Below are positions 1 to 8,251 of a DNA stretch of 64,000 bases, piece by piece. The notes below the pieces were generated by a model, which did no database searches, was not told where the DNA came from, and worked only from the letters and a program-made list of their open reading frames with translations. How positions within the stretch are numbered: position 1 is the stretch's first letter; the number at the start of each line of letters is the position of its first letter. Origin of the DNA: Mycetocola saprophilus (GTDB lineage Bacteria > Actinomycetota > Actinomycetes > Actinomycetales > Microbacteriaceae); contig NZ_JOEC01000005.1 in the NCBI RefSeq assembly GCF_000718085.1, positions 1 through 64,000 of the forward strand, written 5' to 3'. Both the position numbers and the translations under genes were made by a program.

Positions 1-56
1 TTGCGCTGATGGTACTGCAGGGGGGACCCTGTGGGAGAGTAAGTCACCGCCGGACT
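1..56 (+). rRNA. rrf: 5S rRNA, 3' end only (cut by window start)
   Basis: The first 56 bases match the 3' half of an actinobacterial 5S rRNA (GATGGTACTGCAGGGGGGAC, then GTGGGAGAGTAAGTCACCGC and CGGACT). The rest of the gene, and presumably 23S and 16S, lies upstream of the window. The same segment recurs in the complete 5S gene at 11491-11610 with three differences. This copy has AAGTC where the other has the usual AGGAC. Confidence 0.9.
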
Positions 57-89
57 TCTTTACAACACATGTGTGTGTTGCAGGTTGAG

Positions 90-117
90 AGCCCTGACCT
101 TATGGTCGGGGCTTTCC
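90..117 (+). terminator. Intrinsic terminator of the rrn operon
   Basis: The stem AGCCCTGACC / GGTCGGGGCT (one G-T pair, TTAT loop) is followed by TTTCCTTGTTT. It lies 34 bp after the 5S end. Its 3' flank, GGGGCTTTCCTTGTTTAAC, is the first member of the repeat family that follows. Confidence 0.8.
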
Positions 118-430
118 TTGTTTAACAGCACTATTGTGGTGCTGGTGCTGGTGCTGGTGCTGGTGCTGGTTGTGGTGTGTGGTTGTTGTTGTGGGTCTTG
201 CCTGGAGGGCGGGGCCTTTTTGTGTTTAACCCGTGCGGTGGGGTGGATGTTGTCGGGGTGGGTGCCTTGCCGGTGAGGGTGAGGCTTTTAGTGTTTAACC
301 CAGGCTGTGGGGTGTGCTGCTGGGGTTGTGGGTCTTGCCGGGGAGCGGCAAGGCCTTTTGTGTTTAACACGGGGCTGTGGGGTGTGCTGCCGCGGCCGCT
401 GGCCTTGCCAGGGAGAGGGATGGTCGCAGG
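111..430. repeat. Terminator-like tandem repeat array, 69-bp period, with GCTGGT microsatellite
   Basis: A gene-free stretch. TTTAAC starts at 121, 225, 294 and 363; the last three are exactly 69 bp apart. Each unit carries a CTTGCC...GGC-rich hairpin, a T-run (GGCCTTTTTGTG or similar), TGTTTAAC, then a GCTGTGGGGTGTGCTG-like segment. The clearest hairpin is CTTGCC / GGCAAG at 334-352 followed by GCCTTTTG. Unit one is interrupted by about six GCTGGT hexamers (138-171). A 21-bp direct repeat beginning AGACTCGGGACTC follows at 435 and 456. I see no coding potential, and infer decayed or reserve rrn terminators. Confidence 0.75.
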
Positions 431-498
431 CGGGAGACTCGGGACTCGGCACTGCAGACTCGGGACTCAAGCTCGGGGCTCGAGGCCTGTGGTGCGGG

Positions 499-1191
499 TT
501 AGTGGTCGAGGCCGGAGCGGGCGACCAGGACCGCGATCTCCGTACGATTACGCGCACCGAGCTTGAGCTGGATGTCCTGCAGGGTCGACTTGACCGTCGA
601 GTCGGCGATGAAGAGCCGGCGACCGATTTCCGCGTTAGAAGAACCATCCAGCAGGGCGAAGGCGATGTCGCGTTCGCGCGGGGAGAGCAGGCCGATAGTC
701 TGTCGTGCCCGTTCCTGCGGGGCACCGGTGCCGCCGGCGCGAACCCAGTCGGCCAGATGATTGGCGCTGCGCGGTGACAGCGCGGTCTCGCCGCGGGAGA
801 CCCCGCGGATCGCGGTGGTAATCGCATCGGGGCCGTCGGACTTGAGGATAAAGCCCGCCGCACCCGCGGCGATTGCATCAACAACCCGCGGACCATCATC
901 GAAGGAGGTCATCATCACAAACTGGGGAGGAACCGGGAGGCCCTGTGCGATCGTCACCGCGGCAACACCGTCGATGCCGGGCATCCGCACATCGATCAGG
1001 ACAACATCGGGCCGAAGCTGCGTACAGGCGGCCATGACATCGGCGCCGTCCATCCGGGATCCCACCAGGCGGAGGTCCGCGGTGGCCGACAGGATGCTCT
1101 CGATTCCGGTGTGCACGAACGGATCATCATCGATCACAAGCACGTCAATGTGCTGAACACCCGAAGGATTTGAAGCGCTGCCTGAAGTCAC
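499..1191 (-). CDS. NarL/FixJ-family response regulator
   Basis: Two-component response regulator of 230 aa. The receiver domain (about 15-135) has the acidic pocket IDDD (20-23), the predicted phospho-acceptor Asp67 in LIDVRMPG, and conserved Thr95 and Lys117. A LuxR-type helix-turn-helix follows at about 168-228 (LSPRERDIAFALLDGSSNAE). It starts at GTG 1191 with AAGGGG directly before it; a GTG at codon 17 is possible but less likely. It is the partner of the histidine kinase 104 bp upstream on the same strand. The stimulus and targets cannot be read from the sequence. Confidence 0.93.
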   Translation of the reverse strand: MTSGSASNPSGVQHIDVLVIDDDPFVHTGIESILSATADLRLVGSRMDGADVMAACTQLRPDVVLIDVRMPGIDGVAAVTIAQGLPVPPQFVMMTSFDDGPRVVDAIAAGAAGFILKSDGPDAITTAIRGVSRGETALSPRSANHLADWVRAGGTGAPQERARQTIGLLSPRERDIAFALLDGSSNAEIGRRLFIADSTVKSTLQDIQLKLGARNRTEIAVLVARSGLDH

Positions 1192-1295
1192 CCCTTGATT
1201 CTAGGGCGTACATCCGGTGCCGGGAGGCTATCGAGGCCGGGGAGTGAGGCCCGTGACGCACGGGCGTTGGGCGCTCCCCGAGCTGCGCTGGTTCG

Positions 1296-2657
1296 TTAGG
1301 CGGGGATCGGGGCTGCCAGGGCATCGTGGGCGGCGGGCTCCGGGGGGATCCAGGGAAGCCAGGCATAGATACCGTAGACGCCGTTGTCGTCGGTACGGGC
1401 GGTGAGGGTGCCGCCCAGTAGCTGGGCGCGTTCGGTCATTCCGGTCACCCCGTGCCCGCCGCCCACGGACGTCGGGGTGAGGCCCTCGGGGGCGGGATTG
1501 GTAAGGGTGAGGGTGAGACCCGCCCCCGGGCCTCCGCGCAGCGAGAGCGAGACCGTCTGCCCCGGCGCGTGGCGCCGCGCGTTGGCCAGCGCCTCCTGCA
1601 CGATTCGGTAGCAGGCGTGCGCAACCCGTGGGTCGCAGCCCGCGGCATCGGAGAGAAAAACATTGGAGACGATCCCGCCGGGGAGGGCCTCGGCGGCCTC
1701 AATCAGGTCGGGGAGATCGGCAAGCGAGGTACGCCCGGAGGTGATCCGAGCGCCCCGCGCCTGGGCCGGGTCACGCAGCACGTCCACCACATAGCGCAGA
1801 TCGTCCAGGGAGCGCTGTGCGGACTCCCGCACCACGCTTGCGGCTCCGGCCAGGGCGGTGTCGCTCTCGCGGGCGTTGACCTCCAGGGCACCCGCGTGCA
1901 GGGACAGCGTGGACAGGCGCGAGGCCAGGGTGTCGTGGATCTCCCGGGCCACCTCCTGACGCTCCCGCTGCCGGGTGACCTCGTCGCTGAGGGTTGCTGC
2001 ACTCTGCCGAGTGTCCTCAACCTCAACCAGCGCGACATCGCGCTCGGAGCGAGCCCGCAGGATCAACCCGGTCGAGACGAAGGGCAGCATGAGCAGAAAG
2101 ACCGACAGCGGTACCGCCCAGGGCAGGGACGCCAGCACCGCCTCGGGCCCCGCGCCCCGTCCGGCAAACCCGGAAACCAGCGAGTTTGAGACCGCCTGCG
2201 AATCCCAGCGGGTCGCCACCCCACAGGCCAGGGCAACGGCCCCGGTCAGGATCCACACCCAGGGCCCGCGTCGGCGATGCAAGACCGATACCAGCGCGAT
2301 CAGCGCGGGAATGGGGGTGGTGGGTAGCAAAATGGCGATGGCTGCGGCAATGGCGGTCACCAAATAGGGCCACCGGGTGCGCCAGACGAGAAGAATCGAA
2401 GCCCCGATCATCAGCAGGGTACCCACGCCGGCGGCCACCGCGATGCCGGGACTGGTCGGTGGAATTCCCCGGTCGGCATCGCCGAGGTGCTGGCCCAACG
2501 GGATGATCGAGAAGAAGATTCCGAGGGTCACCCAGACGGTGGTGACCAGCCCACGCAGAAACGCCCGTCCACGAGTACCGGCACCGGTGTGAACACGGAT
2601 TGGCTGCGGCGCACCGGACGGCGGCAAGGGGGGCGGGGGAGTGGTCATGCACATCAT
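1296..2657 (-). CDS. DesK/NarX-type sensor histidine kinase
   Basis: Membrane sensor kinase of about 453 aa. The N-terminus is proline-rich and cytoplasmic, followed by five or six hydrophobic segments (about 30-200). A coiled linker leads to a HisKA_3 box with His241 in EVAREIHDTLASRLS. The HATPase domain shows Asn359 in QEALANARRHA and the glycine box GGGHGVTGM (399-407). The ATG cluster at 2657/2654/2648 is chosen because upstream sequence in frame is low-complexity proline/arginine without family resemblance. The exact ATG is uncertain. It presumably phosphorylates the response regulator encoded downstream. No extracellular sensor domain is visible, so it may sense a membrane property. 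Confidence 0.9.
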   Translation of the reverse strand: MMCMTTPPPPLPPSGAPQPIRVHTGAGTRGRAFLRGLVTTVWVTLGIFFSIIPLGQHLGDADRGIPPTSPGIAVAAGVGTLLMIGASILLVWRTRWPYLVTAIAAAIAILLPTTPIPALIALVSVLHRRRGPWVWILTGAVALACGVATRWDSQAVSNSLVSGFAGRGAGPEAVLASLPWAVPLSVFLLMLPFVSTGLILRARSERDVALVEVEDTRQSAATLSDEVTRQRERQEVAREIHDTLASRLSTLSLHAGALEVNARESDTALAGAASVVRESAQRSLDDLRYVVDVLRDPAQARGARITSGRTSLADLPDLIEAAEALPGGIVSNVFLSDAAGCDPRVAHACYRIVQEALANARRHAPGQTVSLSLRGGPGAGLTLTLTNPAPEGLTPTSVGGGHGVTGMTERAQLLGGTLTARTDDNGVYGIYAWLPWIPPEPAAHDALAAPIPA

Positions 2658-2863
2658 CGTATGACAGCGGGCACCCTGCCCGCGGCCCCCGGGTGGCGGG
2701 AGTGTGGCGGGGTGGCATTCCCCCCGAACGGCGGGAGGGTTCGGCCCGTTTGGTGGGTGTGCGGTGATCGTCGCCGCTGGTTGGCTGGGAACCACAGCAA
2801 GACACGGCCCGGGTCGCCTCGACAACCGGTATCGCCGTCCCAGACACGAAGGACAGAATCACC

Positions 2864-3526
2864 ATGAGTGCTCCGCAGAACACCCTCCCCGCCCCCGACA
2901 ACTCGGCACCGAACGGTGCGGCACCGGCCAAGCGTCGGAACTGGTTCGCCCGTCACAAGGTCCTGACGGTTCTGGGCATCATCGCGGCCATCATCGTCAT
3001 CTCGAGCATCGCCGCCGGGGGTGGCGGGAAGTCCAAGCCCGCTCCCGAGGGCAAGCCCGCGGCCGGGGCCCCCGCGGGGGAAGCAGGCGCCGGGGAAAAG
3101 CCCGCCGAGGAAAAGCCCAAGGACACGCTGCCCGGGATCGGTGAGGCGGTCACCGCCGGCTCGATGGAGTTCACCGTCACCGGGGTTGAGGAGGCGGGCA
3201 CCACCGTGGGTGGACAGTACCTCTCGGCCACCGCGCAGGGGCGTTTTGTGCGTGTCGCGCTCTCGGTGAAAAATGTTGGAGACAAGCCCGAAACATTCCT
3301 GGTGAACTTCCTCAAGATCGAGGATGCCCAGGGTCGCAGCTTCAACGCGGACAGCAGCGCCACCATCTATGACACCAGCTCCGCCGACACCTGGATCTCC
3401 GAGATCAACCCGGGCAATTCAGTGACCGGATCGGTGATTTTTGATCTGCCGGCCGACGCCGAGCTGAAGACCCTGAGCGTGTCAAACTCGGTCTGGGGCG
3501 GGGCCAAGAAGATCGCCCTGGGCTAG
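2864..3526 (+). CDS. Membrane-anchored DUF4352 protein
   Basis: A 220-aa protein. Residues 1-32 are polar and basic, 33-51 form one hydrophobic segment (VLTVLGIIAAIIVISSIAA), and 52-88 are a Gly/Pro/Lys/Glu linker. Residues 90-220 form a DUF4352-type (telokin-like) beta domain that would sit outside the membrane. Start ATG 2864 is preceded by GAAGGA. It is divergent from the kinase, with its own terminator, so it may be a target or accessory of that two-component system (inference). The molecular function of DUF4352 proteins is unknown. Confidence 0.8.
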   Translation: MSAPQNTLPAPDNSAPNGAAPAKRRNWFARHKVLTVLGIIAAIIVISSIAAGGGGKSKPAPEGKPAAGAPAGEAGAGEKPAEEKPKDTLPGIGEAVTAGSMEFTVTGVEEAGTTVGGQYLSATAQGRFVRVALSVKNVGDKPETFLVNFLKIEDAQGRSFNADSSATIYDTSSADTWISEINPGNSVTGSVIFDLPADAELKTLSVSNSVWGGAKKIALG

Positions 3527-3539
3527 GCCCACCACCCTC

Positions 3540-3574
3540 ATTCCGGCCGTCCCTCGGGGCGGCCGGAATGTTTT
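3540..3574 (+). terminator. Intrinsic terminator after the DUF4352 gene
   Basis: A perfect 10-bp stem ATTCCGGCCG / CGGCCGGAAT with a 10-nt loop, followed by GTTTT, 14 bp after the stop codon. Confidence 0.85.
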
Positions 3575-3612
3575 CGGTCTGTAACGTTTGTGTTAACGAC
3601 CACAAAAAACAC

Positions 3613-3647
3613 TTGCTGTTAATTTGTTCGTAAGCTTTACTAACAAA
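3613..3647 (+). promoter_or_regulatory. ROK operator overlapping promoter of the amino-sugar cluster
   Basis: TTTGTTCGTAA (3623-3633), GCT, TTACTAACAAA (3637-3647) is an inverted repeat with 10 of 11 matching pairs. It has the TTTGTT-GT/AC-AACAAA shape of ROK-family operators. A candidate -35 TTGCTG (3613-3618) and -10 TTTACT (3636-3641), 17 bp apart, put transcription start at about 3648, next to the ATG at 3649. Binding there would block RNA polymerase, so autorepression by the following ROK gene is likely. Confidence 0.7.
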
Positions 3648-3648
3648 C

Positions 3649-4839
3649 ATGACTCACGGAGTAGACACCGATCGCAACGCAGCGGTAGGACGCATGACCC
3701 GCGCCGGCGGCGGCCTGCGCGGCCTGCGCCCCACCGCCAAGGTGCTGCCCGAGCATGCCCGCAGCCACAACCGTTCACTCGTGCTTCAGCAGCTCTACCG
3801 CACCGAGGGCCTCAGCCGCGCGGACATCGCCCGCAGCACCGGTCTCACCCGGGTCACCATCTCCGATCTGGTGGGGGAGCTGATCGGCGAGGGGCTGATC
3901 ACCGAGCTCGGCCAGCGCGAGGACGCGCGTCCGGGCAAACCCGCGACCCTGCTCGCCCTGAACGTTCACGCCTTCCACCTGATCGGGATGGACCTCTCCG
4001 ACAAGGTGGCCTTCCACGCGGCCCGGTTCGACCTCGGCGGCACGATCATCGAGCGCATCTCCGCTCCCCGCGGCACCGCGGTGGGCGAGGACGCCCTGGA
4101 ACTCGTCTATGCGCTGGTGGAGCGTCTCCTGCGCGATGAGACCTCACCGATTCTCGGCATTGGCGTGGGCAGCCCCGGTGTGGTCGACGGCGAGGGCCGC
4201 ATCCGCACCGCCCCGAACCTCGGCTGGCACGACCTGCCCCTGCGTGATCTGCTGGCCGAGCGCTTCGAACTCCCCGTCACCGTCGCCAACGACGCCAACG
4301 CCGCGGTGCTCGCCGAGCACACCTTCGGGAGCCAGGACGCCGCGAGCGACCTGATCCTGATTCAAATCGGGGCCGGTGTGGGTGCCGGCCTGATCGTGGA
4401 CGGTGCCCCGGTTTCGGGTAGCCGCTCGGCCGCCGGTGAGATCGGTCACGTTGTGGTGGGCACCGACGGCGGTCCGCGCTGTGCGTGTGGCAAGGATGGC
4501 TGCGTCGAGGCCTGGGTGGCAGCCGGTCGCCTGGCCGAACAGCTTGAGCAGGCCGCCGACCCCGCCGCCGCCGAGGCCCTGTTGGCAGCCGCCGGAGAGC
4601 GCCTGGGTATCGCCCTGGCCCCCGTGGTTGGCGTGCTCAACCTCTCCGAAATTGTCCTCAGCGGACCCACCACACTTCTCGAGGGCCCGTTTGCCGACGC
4701 GGTCCTTGAGACCATTCGTCAGCGCACAATCAGCGATATCCATGCTGAATTGACGCTGCGTATGACCGCGCTAGGCCAGGACATCGTCCTGCGTGGCGCG
4801 GCCGTTCTCGTCCTCTCCGGACAGCTCGGAGTTTCATAG
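3649..4839 (+). CDS. ROK-family transcriptional repressor
   Basis: A 396-aa NagC/XylR-type regulator. An N-terminal winged helix lies at about 40-95 (LSRADIARSTGLTRVTISDL), followed by a sugar-kinase-like ROK domain. A zinc-site signature is visible (GEIGHVVVGTDGG, then CACGKDGC). The ATG at 3649 has no ribosome site and abuts the operator, suggesting a leaderless message. An internal ATG at 3694 has GGTAGGA upstream and would retain the HTH. It heads the transporter/hydrolase/kinase/NagB cluster and most likely represses it until an amino sugar or its phosphate binds. Confidence 0.92.
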   Translation: MTHGVDTDRNAAVGRMTRAGGGLRGLRPTAKVLPEHARSHNRSLVLQQLYRTEGLSRADIARSTGLTRVTISDLVGELIGEGLITELGQREDARPGKPATLLALNVHAFHLIGMDLSDKVAFHAARFDLGGTIIERISAPRGTAVGEDALELVYALVERLLRDETSPILGIGVGSPGVVDGEGRIRTAPNLGWHDLPLRDLLAERFELPVTVANDANAAVLAEHTFGSQDAASDLILIQIGAGVGAGLIVDGAPVSGSRSAAGEIGHVVVGTDGGPRCACGKDGCVEAWVAAGRLAEQLEQAADPAAAEALLAAAGERLGIALAPVVGVLNLSEIVLSGPTTLLEGPFADAVLETIRQRTISDIHAELTLRMTALGQDIVLRGAAVLVLSGQLGVS

Positions 4840-4899
4840 CCGAGAAACACAACCGATCACATGATCACCTCGTCACACCAATTGTTTAAGGAACGCATC

Positions 4900-6171
4900 A
4901 TGAAGAAGAAACTGGGAGTACTGGCCCTCGTGGCCGCGTCGGCCCTGGCTCTGACCAGCTGCGCAAGTAACGGCAGCCCCGGATCCAGCGAAGCATCCGA
5001 TGCCAACATTCGTGTCTGGCTGGTGGGTACCGACACCCCCAAGGAAGCGCGCGAATACCTCGTCTCCACGTTCGAAAAGGAAAACCCCGGGTCAAAGTTG
5101 ACCATCGAGGAGCAGTCCTGGACCGGCCTGGTGGACAAGCTCAACACCAACCTCTCCGGCAGCGACAGCCCCGACGTGGTTGAGGTCGGAAACACCCAGG
5201 CCGCGGCCTTCACCTCGGCCGGCGCCTTCCTCGACCTGACCAAGGACTTCGACGAGCTCGGCGGCAAGGACCTGCTGCCCGGCTTCGTGGAGGCCGGTAG
5301 CTACGACGGCAAGTTCTACGCCGCCCCGCTGTACTCCGGTGCACGCCTCGTCTTCTACAAGAAGGACGCCCTCGCCGCCGCGGGCCTGCAGGTTCCCACC
5401 ACCCTCGCCGACTACGTCACCAACGGCAAGAAGCTCGCGACCGACAACCCCGGCAAGTCGGGCATCTGGTGGCCCGGACAGGACTGGTACAACGCCCTGC
5501 CCTTCATTTGGGAAAACGGTGGCGAGGTTGCCACCTTCAAGGATGGCAAGTGGTCCTCGGCCTTCTCGACCGAGAAGTCCCTCGAGGGTCTGAAGCAGGT
5601 TCAGGACGCCATGCTGAACGCCTCGCGCGCCCCCAAGGACGGCAAGGAAGACAACCCGCAGGTTGGTTTCTGCGACGGCACCAGCCTGCAGCTCTCGGCA
5701 CCGAGCTGGGTCAAGTGGTCGATCCTGGCCAAGGCCGACTCGGAGACCCCGGGCTGCCCCGACCAGGAAGAAAACCTGGGCGTCTACGCACTGCCCGGTA
5801 AGGACGGCGGCGCCGCATCGGTCATGGCCGGTGGATCCAACATCGCCGTTTCGGCCAAGTCGAAGCACCCAGAACTGGCGGTCAAGGCGCTGAAGATCAT
5901 CCTCAGCGACGAGTTCCAGACCATCTACGCCAAGGGCGGACTGGTTCCGGCCAAGCTGTCGCTGGCCAAGGAGCTCGGCACCGATGAGGTCGCCAAGGCA
6001 ACCGCCGAGGCCGCCGCTCACGCTCGCCTGACCCCCGCATCGCCCAAGTGGGCCGATGTTGAGGCCGCCGGTGTGCTGCAGGACTTCTTTGTGAAGATCG
6101 CCCAGGGCGGGGATGTTGATTCCCTGGCCAAGGAGCTCGACAAGAAGATCGACGGCATCCTCAACGGCTAA
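4900..6171 (+). CDS. Sugar ABC transporter substrate-binding lipoprotein
   Basis: A 423-aa family-1 solute-binding protein. The signal peptide ends in lipobox LTSC with acylated Cys21, so it is anchored on the outer face of the membrane. ATG 4900 is chosen because AAGGA lies 7 nt upstream and it gives a normal signal peptide; an ATG at 4861 would add a non-signal extension. It is expected to bind an oligosaccharide, probably GlcNAc- or glucosamine-containing judging from the downstream NagZ-type hydrolase, kinase and NagB. Two hairpins separate it from the permease genes. Confidence 0.93.
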   Translation: MKKKLGVLALVAASALALTSCASNGSPGSSEASDANIRVWLVGTDTPKEAREYLVSTFEKENPGSKLTIEEQSWTGLVDKLNTNLSGSDSPDVVEVGNTQAAAFTSAGAFLDLTKDFDELGGKDLLPGFVEAGSYDGKFYAAPLYSGARLVFYKKDALAAAGLQVPTTLADYVTNGKKLATDNPGKSGIWWPGQDWYNALPFIWENGGEVATFKDGKWSSAFSTEKSLEGLKQVQDAMLNASRAPKDGKEDNPQVGFCDGTSLQLSAPSWVKWSILAKADSETPGCPDQEENLGVYALPGKDGGAASVMAGGSNIAVSAKSKHPELAVKALKIILSDEFQTIYAKGGLVPAKLSLAKELGTDEVAKATAEAAAHARLTPASPKWADVEAAGVLQDFFVKIAQGGDVDSLAKELDKKIDGILNG

Positions 6172-6178
6172 CGCCACC

Positions 6179-6248
6179 CGGATCGGCCGCACAGTCGCGG
6201 CCGATCCGCTCCCAGCTAGCCGGCCGGGGACCACACACCCCGGCCGGC
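6179..6248 (+). terminator. Two tandem GC hairpins between binding-protein and permease genes
   Basis: Hairpin one is CGGATCGGCCGC / GCGGCCGATCCG (6179-6190, 6197-6208), a perfect 12-bp stem 8 bp after the stop. Hairpin two is GCCGGCCGGGG / CCCCGGCCGGC (6219-6229, 6238-6248). Neither has a real T-tract. They probably act as partial terminators or 3' mRNA stabilisers that keep the binding protein in excess over the permeases, as is common in such operons (inference). Confidence 0.6.
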
Positions 6249-6348
6249 TTCCCTCTCCCCACCCGCAACACCCCGCAACACCCCGGCGAACCCGATCGAA
6301 TCCCCTTCCGGTCCCATCCCCACACTTTTTCAACGAAGAGAGTTTCAG

Positions 6349-7335
6349 ATGTCTACCCTGAATAGCGCCCCACCGCGGGTGCCAGACGCGCCGGAGGAGG
6401 CCCCGGCGACCACGCCGGCGGGCGGCAAGGCGAACGCACGCGGCCGCTTTGGTGCCAAGTTCACCCCGTACTCCCTGCTGGTGCCGTCGATCGTGGTGCT
6501 CGGTGTAGTGATCGGTTGGCCGCTGATCAACCTGATCATCATGTCGTTCCAGAAGTTCGGCCGCGCCCAGGTGTTTGGTGCCCCGCCGGAGTGGATCGGC
6601 TTCGGCAACTACGCCAAGGTGCTCGGCGACCCCACCTTCTGGGAGGTCCTCGGACGCTCACTGCTGTTCTGCCTGGTCTGCGTGGTGATCACCATGGTGC
6701 TGGGAACCCTCATCGCGATGATGATGACCCGCCTCACCAAGTTCTTCCGCCTCCTGCTCTCGGTGGGTCTGCTGCTGGCCTGGGCGATGCCCGCGCTGAC
6801 CGCAACCATCGTCTGGGGCTGGATCTTTGACACCGACTACGGTGTCATCAACAACGTTTTGGTGAACGTGTTTGGGCTGGACTTCCAGCAGCACTCGTGG
6901 CTGATCGATCCGGTGAGCTTCTTCTTCGTGGCCGCGATCATCGTGATCTGGGGCGCCGTTCCGTTTGTGACCTTCACCGTGTACGCGGGCCTCAGCCAGG
7001 TCCCCGACGAGGTGCTCGAAGCCGCCTCGCTCGACGGCGCCGGTTACCTGGCCCGCTTCCGGCTGATCGTGTTCCCGTACCTCAAGTCGATCTTTGTGGT
7101 GGTCACCATCCTGCAGATCATCTGGGACCTGCGGGTGTTCACCCAGATCTACGCGCTGCAGGGTATCGGCGGCATCAAGGAGCAGACCAGCACCCTCGGT
7201 GTGTACATTTATCAGACCTCGCTCGGTAGCGGAGAGTACGGCATCGGCGGTGCCATCGCCGTGATCACGGTGATCATCCTGATGGCCATCTCGCTGTACT
7301 ACGTCCGTCAGAGCATCAAGGAGGAAGAGCTGTGA
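6349..7335 (+). CDS. Sugar ABC transporter permease (MalF type)
   Basis: A 328-aa membrane protein with six main hydrophobic segments after a 35-residue cytoplasmic N-terminus. The EAA loop for contacting the ATPase is visible (EAASLDGAGYLARFRLIVFP). ATG 6349 is preceded by GAAGAGAG. It overlaps the next permease by 4 bp (translational coupling). No ATPase gene is in the cluster, so a shared MsiK-type ATPase encoded elsewhere is expected from actinobacterial precedent. Confidence 0.93.
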   Translation: MSTLNSAPPRVPDAPEEAPATTPAGGKANARGRFGAKFTPYSLLVPSIVVLGVVIGWPLINLIIMSFQKFGRAQVFGAPPEWIGFGNYAKVLGDPTFWEVLGRSLLFCLVCVVITMVLGTLIAMMMTRLTKFFRLLLSVGLLLAWAMPALTATIVWGWIFDTDYGVINNVLVNVFGLDFQQHSWLIDPVSFFFVAAIIVIWGAVPFVTFTVYAGLSQVPDEVLEAASLDGAGYLARFRLIVFPYLKSIFVVVTILQIIWDLRVFTQIYALQGIGGIKEQTSTLGVYIYQTSLGSGEYGIGGAIAVITVIILMAISLYYVRQSIKEEEL

Positions 7336-8249
7336 CCAGCCAAACGGCCCTCGGCCCGACCCTGCGCGGGACCACCCCGCCGTCCAAGCGCGTGACCTCC
7401 GGTGCCCTGCGCCGGCGCAAAACCACCACGGTGGTGCTGAGCATTATCGCCGTGATTATCTTCCTGTGCGCGGTGTTCCCGGTGTACTGGATGATCAACA
7501 CCTCCTTCCAGCCCAATAACGAGATCCGCTCGACCACGCTGCACTTCTGGCCGGATAACTTCACCCTGCGTAACTACTACACGGTGCTCTTTGAGCCCGG
7601 CCGGACCCCGTTCCTGCCGGCGCTGGGGAACTCGCTGATGGTGACCCTGCTCACGGTGACCGTGGCGCTGGTGTTTGCCTTCCTGGCGTCGCTCGCGGTG
7701 ACCCGCTTCCGCTTCAAGAGCCGCAAGGCGTTCATCCTGACCATCCTGATCATCCAGATGATCCCCGCCGAGGCCATGATCGTCTCGACCTATCGGGTGC
7801 TGGATGGCTGGCACCTGCTCAACACGATCGCCGGTTTGACCCTGGTGTACGTGGCGACCGTGCTGCCGTTCACGATCTGGACCCTGCGCGGGTTTGTCAA
7901 CGGCATCCCGGTGGAGCTCGAGGAGGCCGGCATGGTTGACGGGCTCTCACGTTCGGGTGCCTTCTGGAAGATCACCTTCCCGCTGCTCGCCCCGGGCCTG
8001 GTGGCCACCGGTGTGTTCGGATTTATCCAGGCCTGGAACGAGTTCCTGCTGGCCCTGGTGGTCAACTCCCGGCCCGACATGATGACCCTGCCGGTGTGGC
8101 TGCGTACGTTCCAGACGCTCACCGGAACCACCAACTGGGCCGCCATCATGGCCGGATCCACCCTCATGGCGATCCCGGTGATCGTCTTCTTCTTGATCGT
8201 TCAGGGCCGAATGACCAGTGGCCTGGTCTCCGGTGCCGTGAAGGGATAA
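7332..8249 (+). CDS. Sugar ABC transporter permease (MalG type)
   Basis: A 305-aa partner of the preceding permease, starting at GTG 7332 inside the upstream stop region. Six hydrophobic segments are seen and the EAA loop EEAGMVDGLSRSGAFWKITF. It is followed after 2 bp by the GH3 gene, so import and intracellular hydrolysis are co-expressed. Confidence 0.93.
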   Translation: MTSQTALGPTLRGTTPPSKRVTSGALRRRKTTTVVLSIIAVIIFLCAVFPVYWMINTSFQPNNEIRSTTLHFWPDNFTLRNYYTVLFEPGRTPFLPALGNSLMVTLLTVTVALVFAFLASLAVTRFRFKSRKAFILTILIIQMIPAEAMIVSTYRVLDGWHLLNTIAGLTLVYVATVLPFTIWTLRGFVNGIPVELEEAGMVDGLSRSGAFWKITFPLLAPGLVATGVFGFIQAWNEFLLALVVNSRPDMMTLPVWLRTFQTLTGTTNWAAIMAGSTLMAIPVIVFFLIVQGRMTSGLVSGAVKG

Positions 8250-8251
8250 CC

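Noticed and set aside
131..370. Repeat protein encoded antisense in the 69-bp array (GLNTK/HTPQP repeats)
   Set aside because: The periodicity is explained by the DNA repeats being a multiple of three; no start signal, and the hairpin/T-run structure argues for terminators.
5092..6333. Long open frame antisense to the sugar-binding protein gene (413 codons)
   Set aside because: Typical high-GC antisense shadow; the plus-strand frame has a lipobox, ribosome site and family match, the antisense frame has none.
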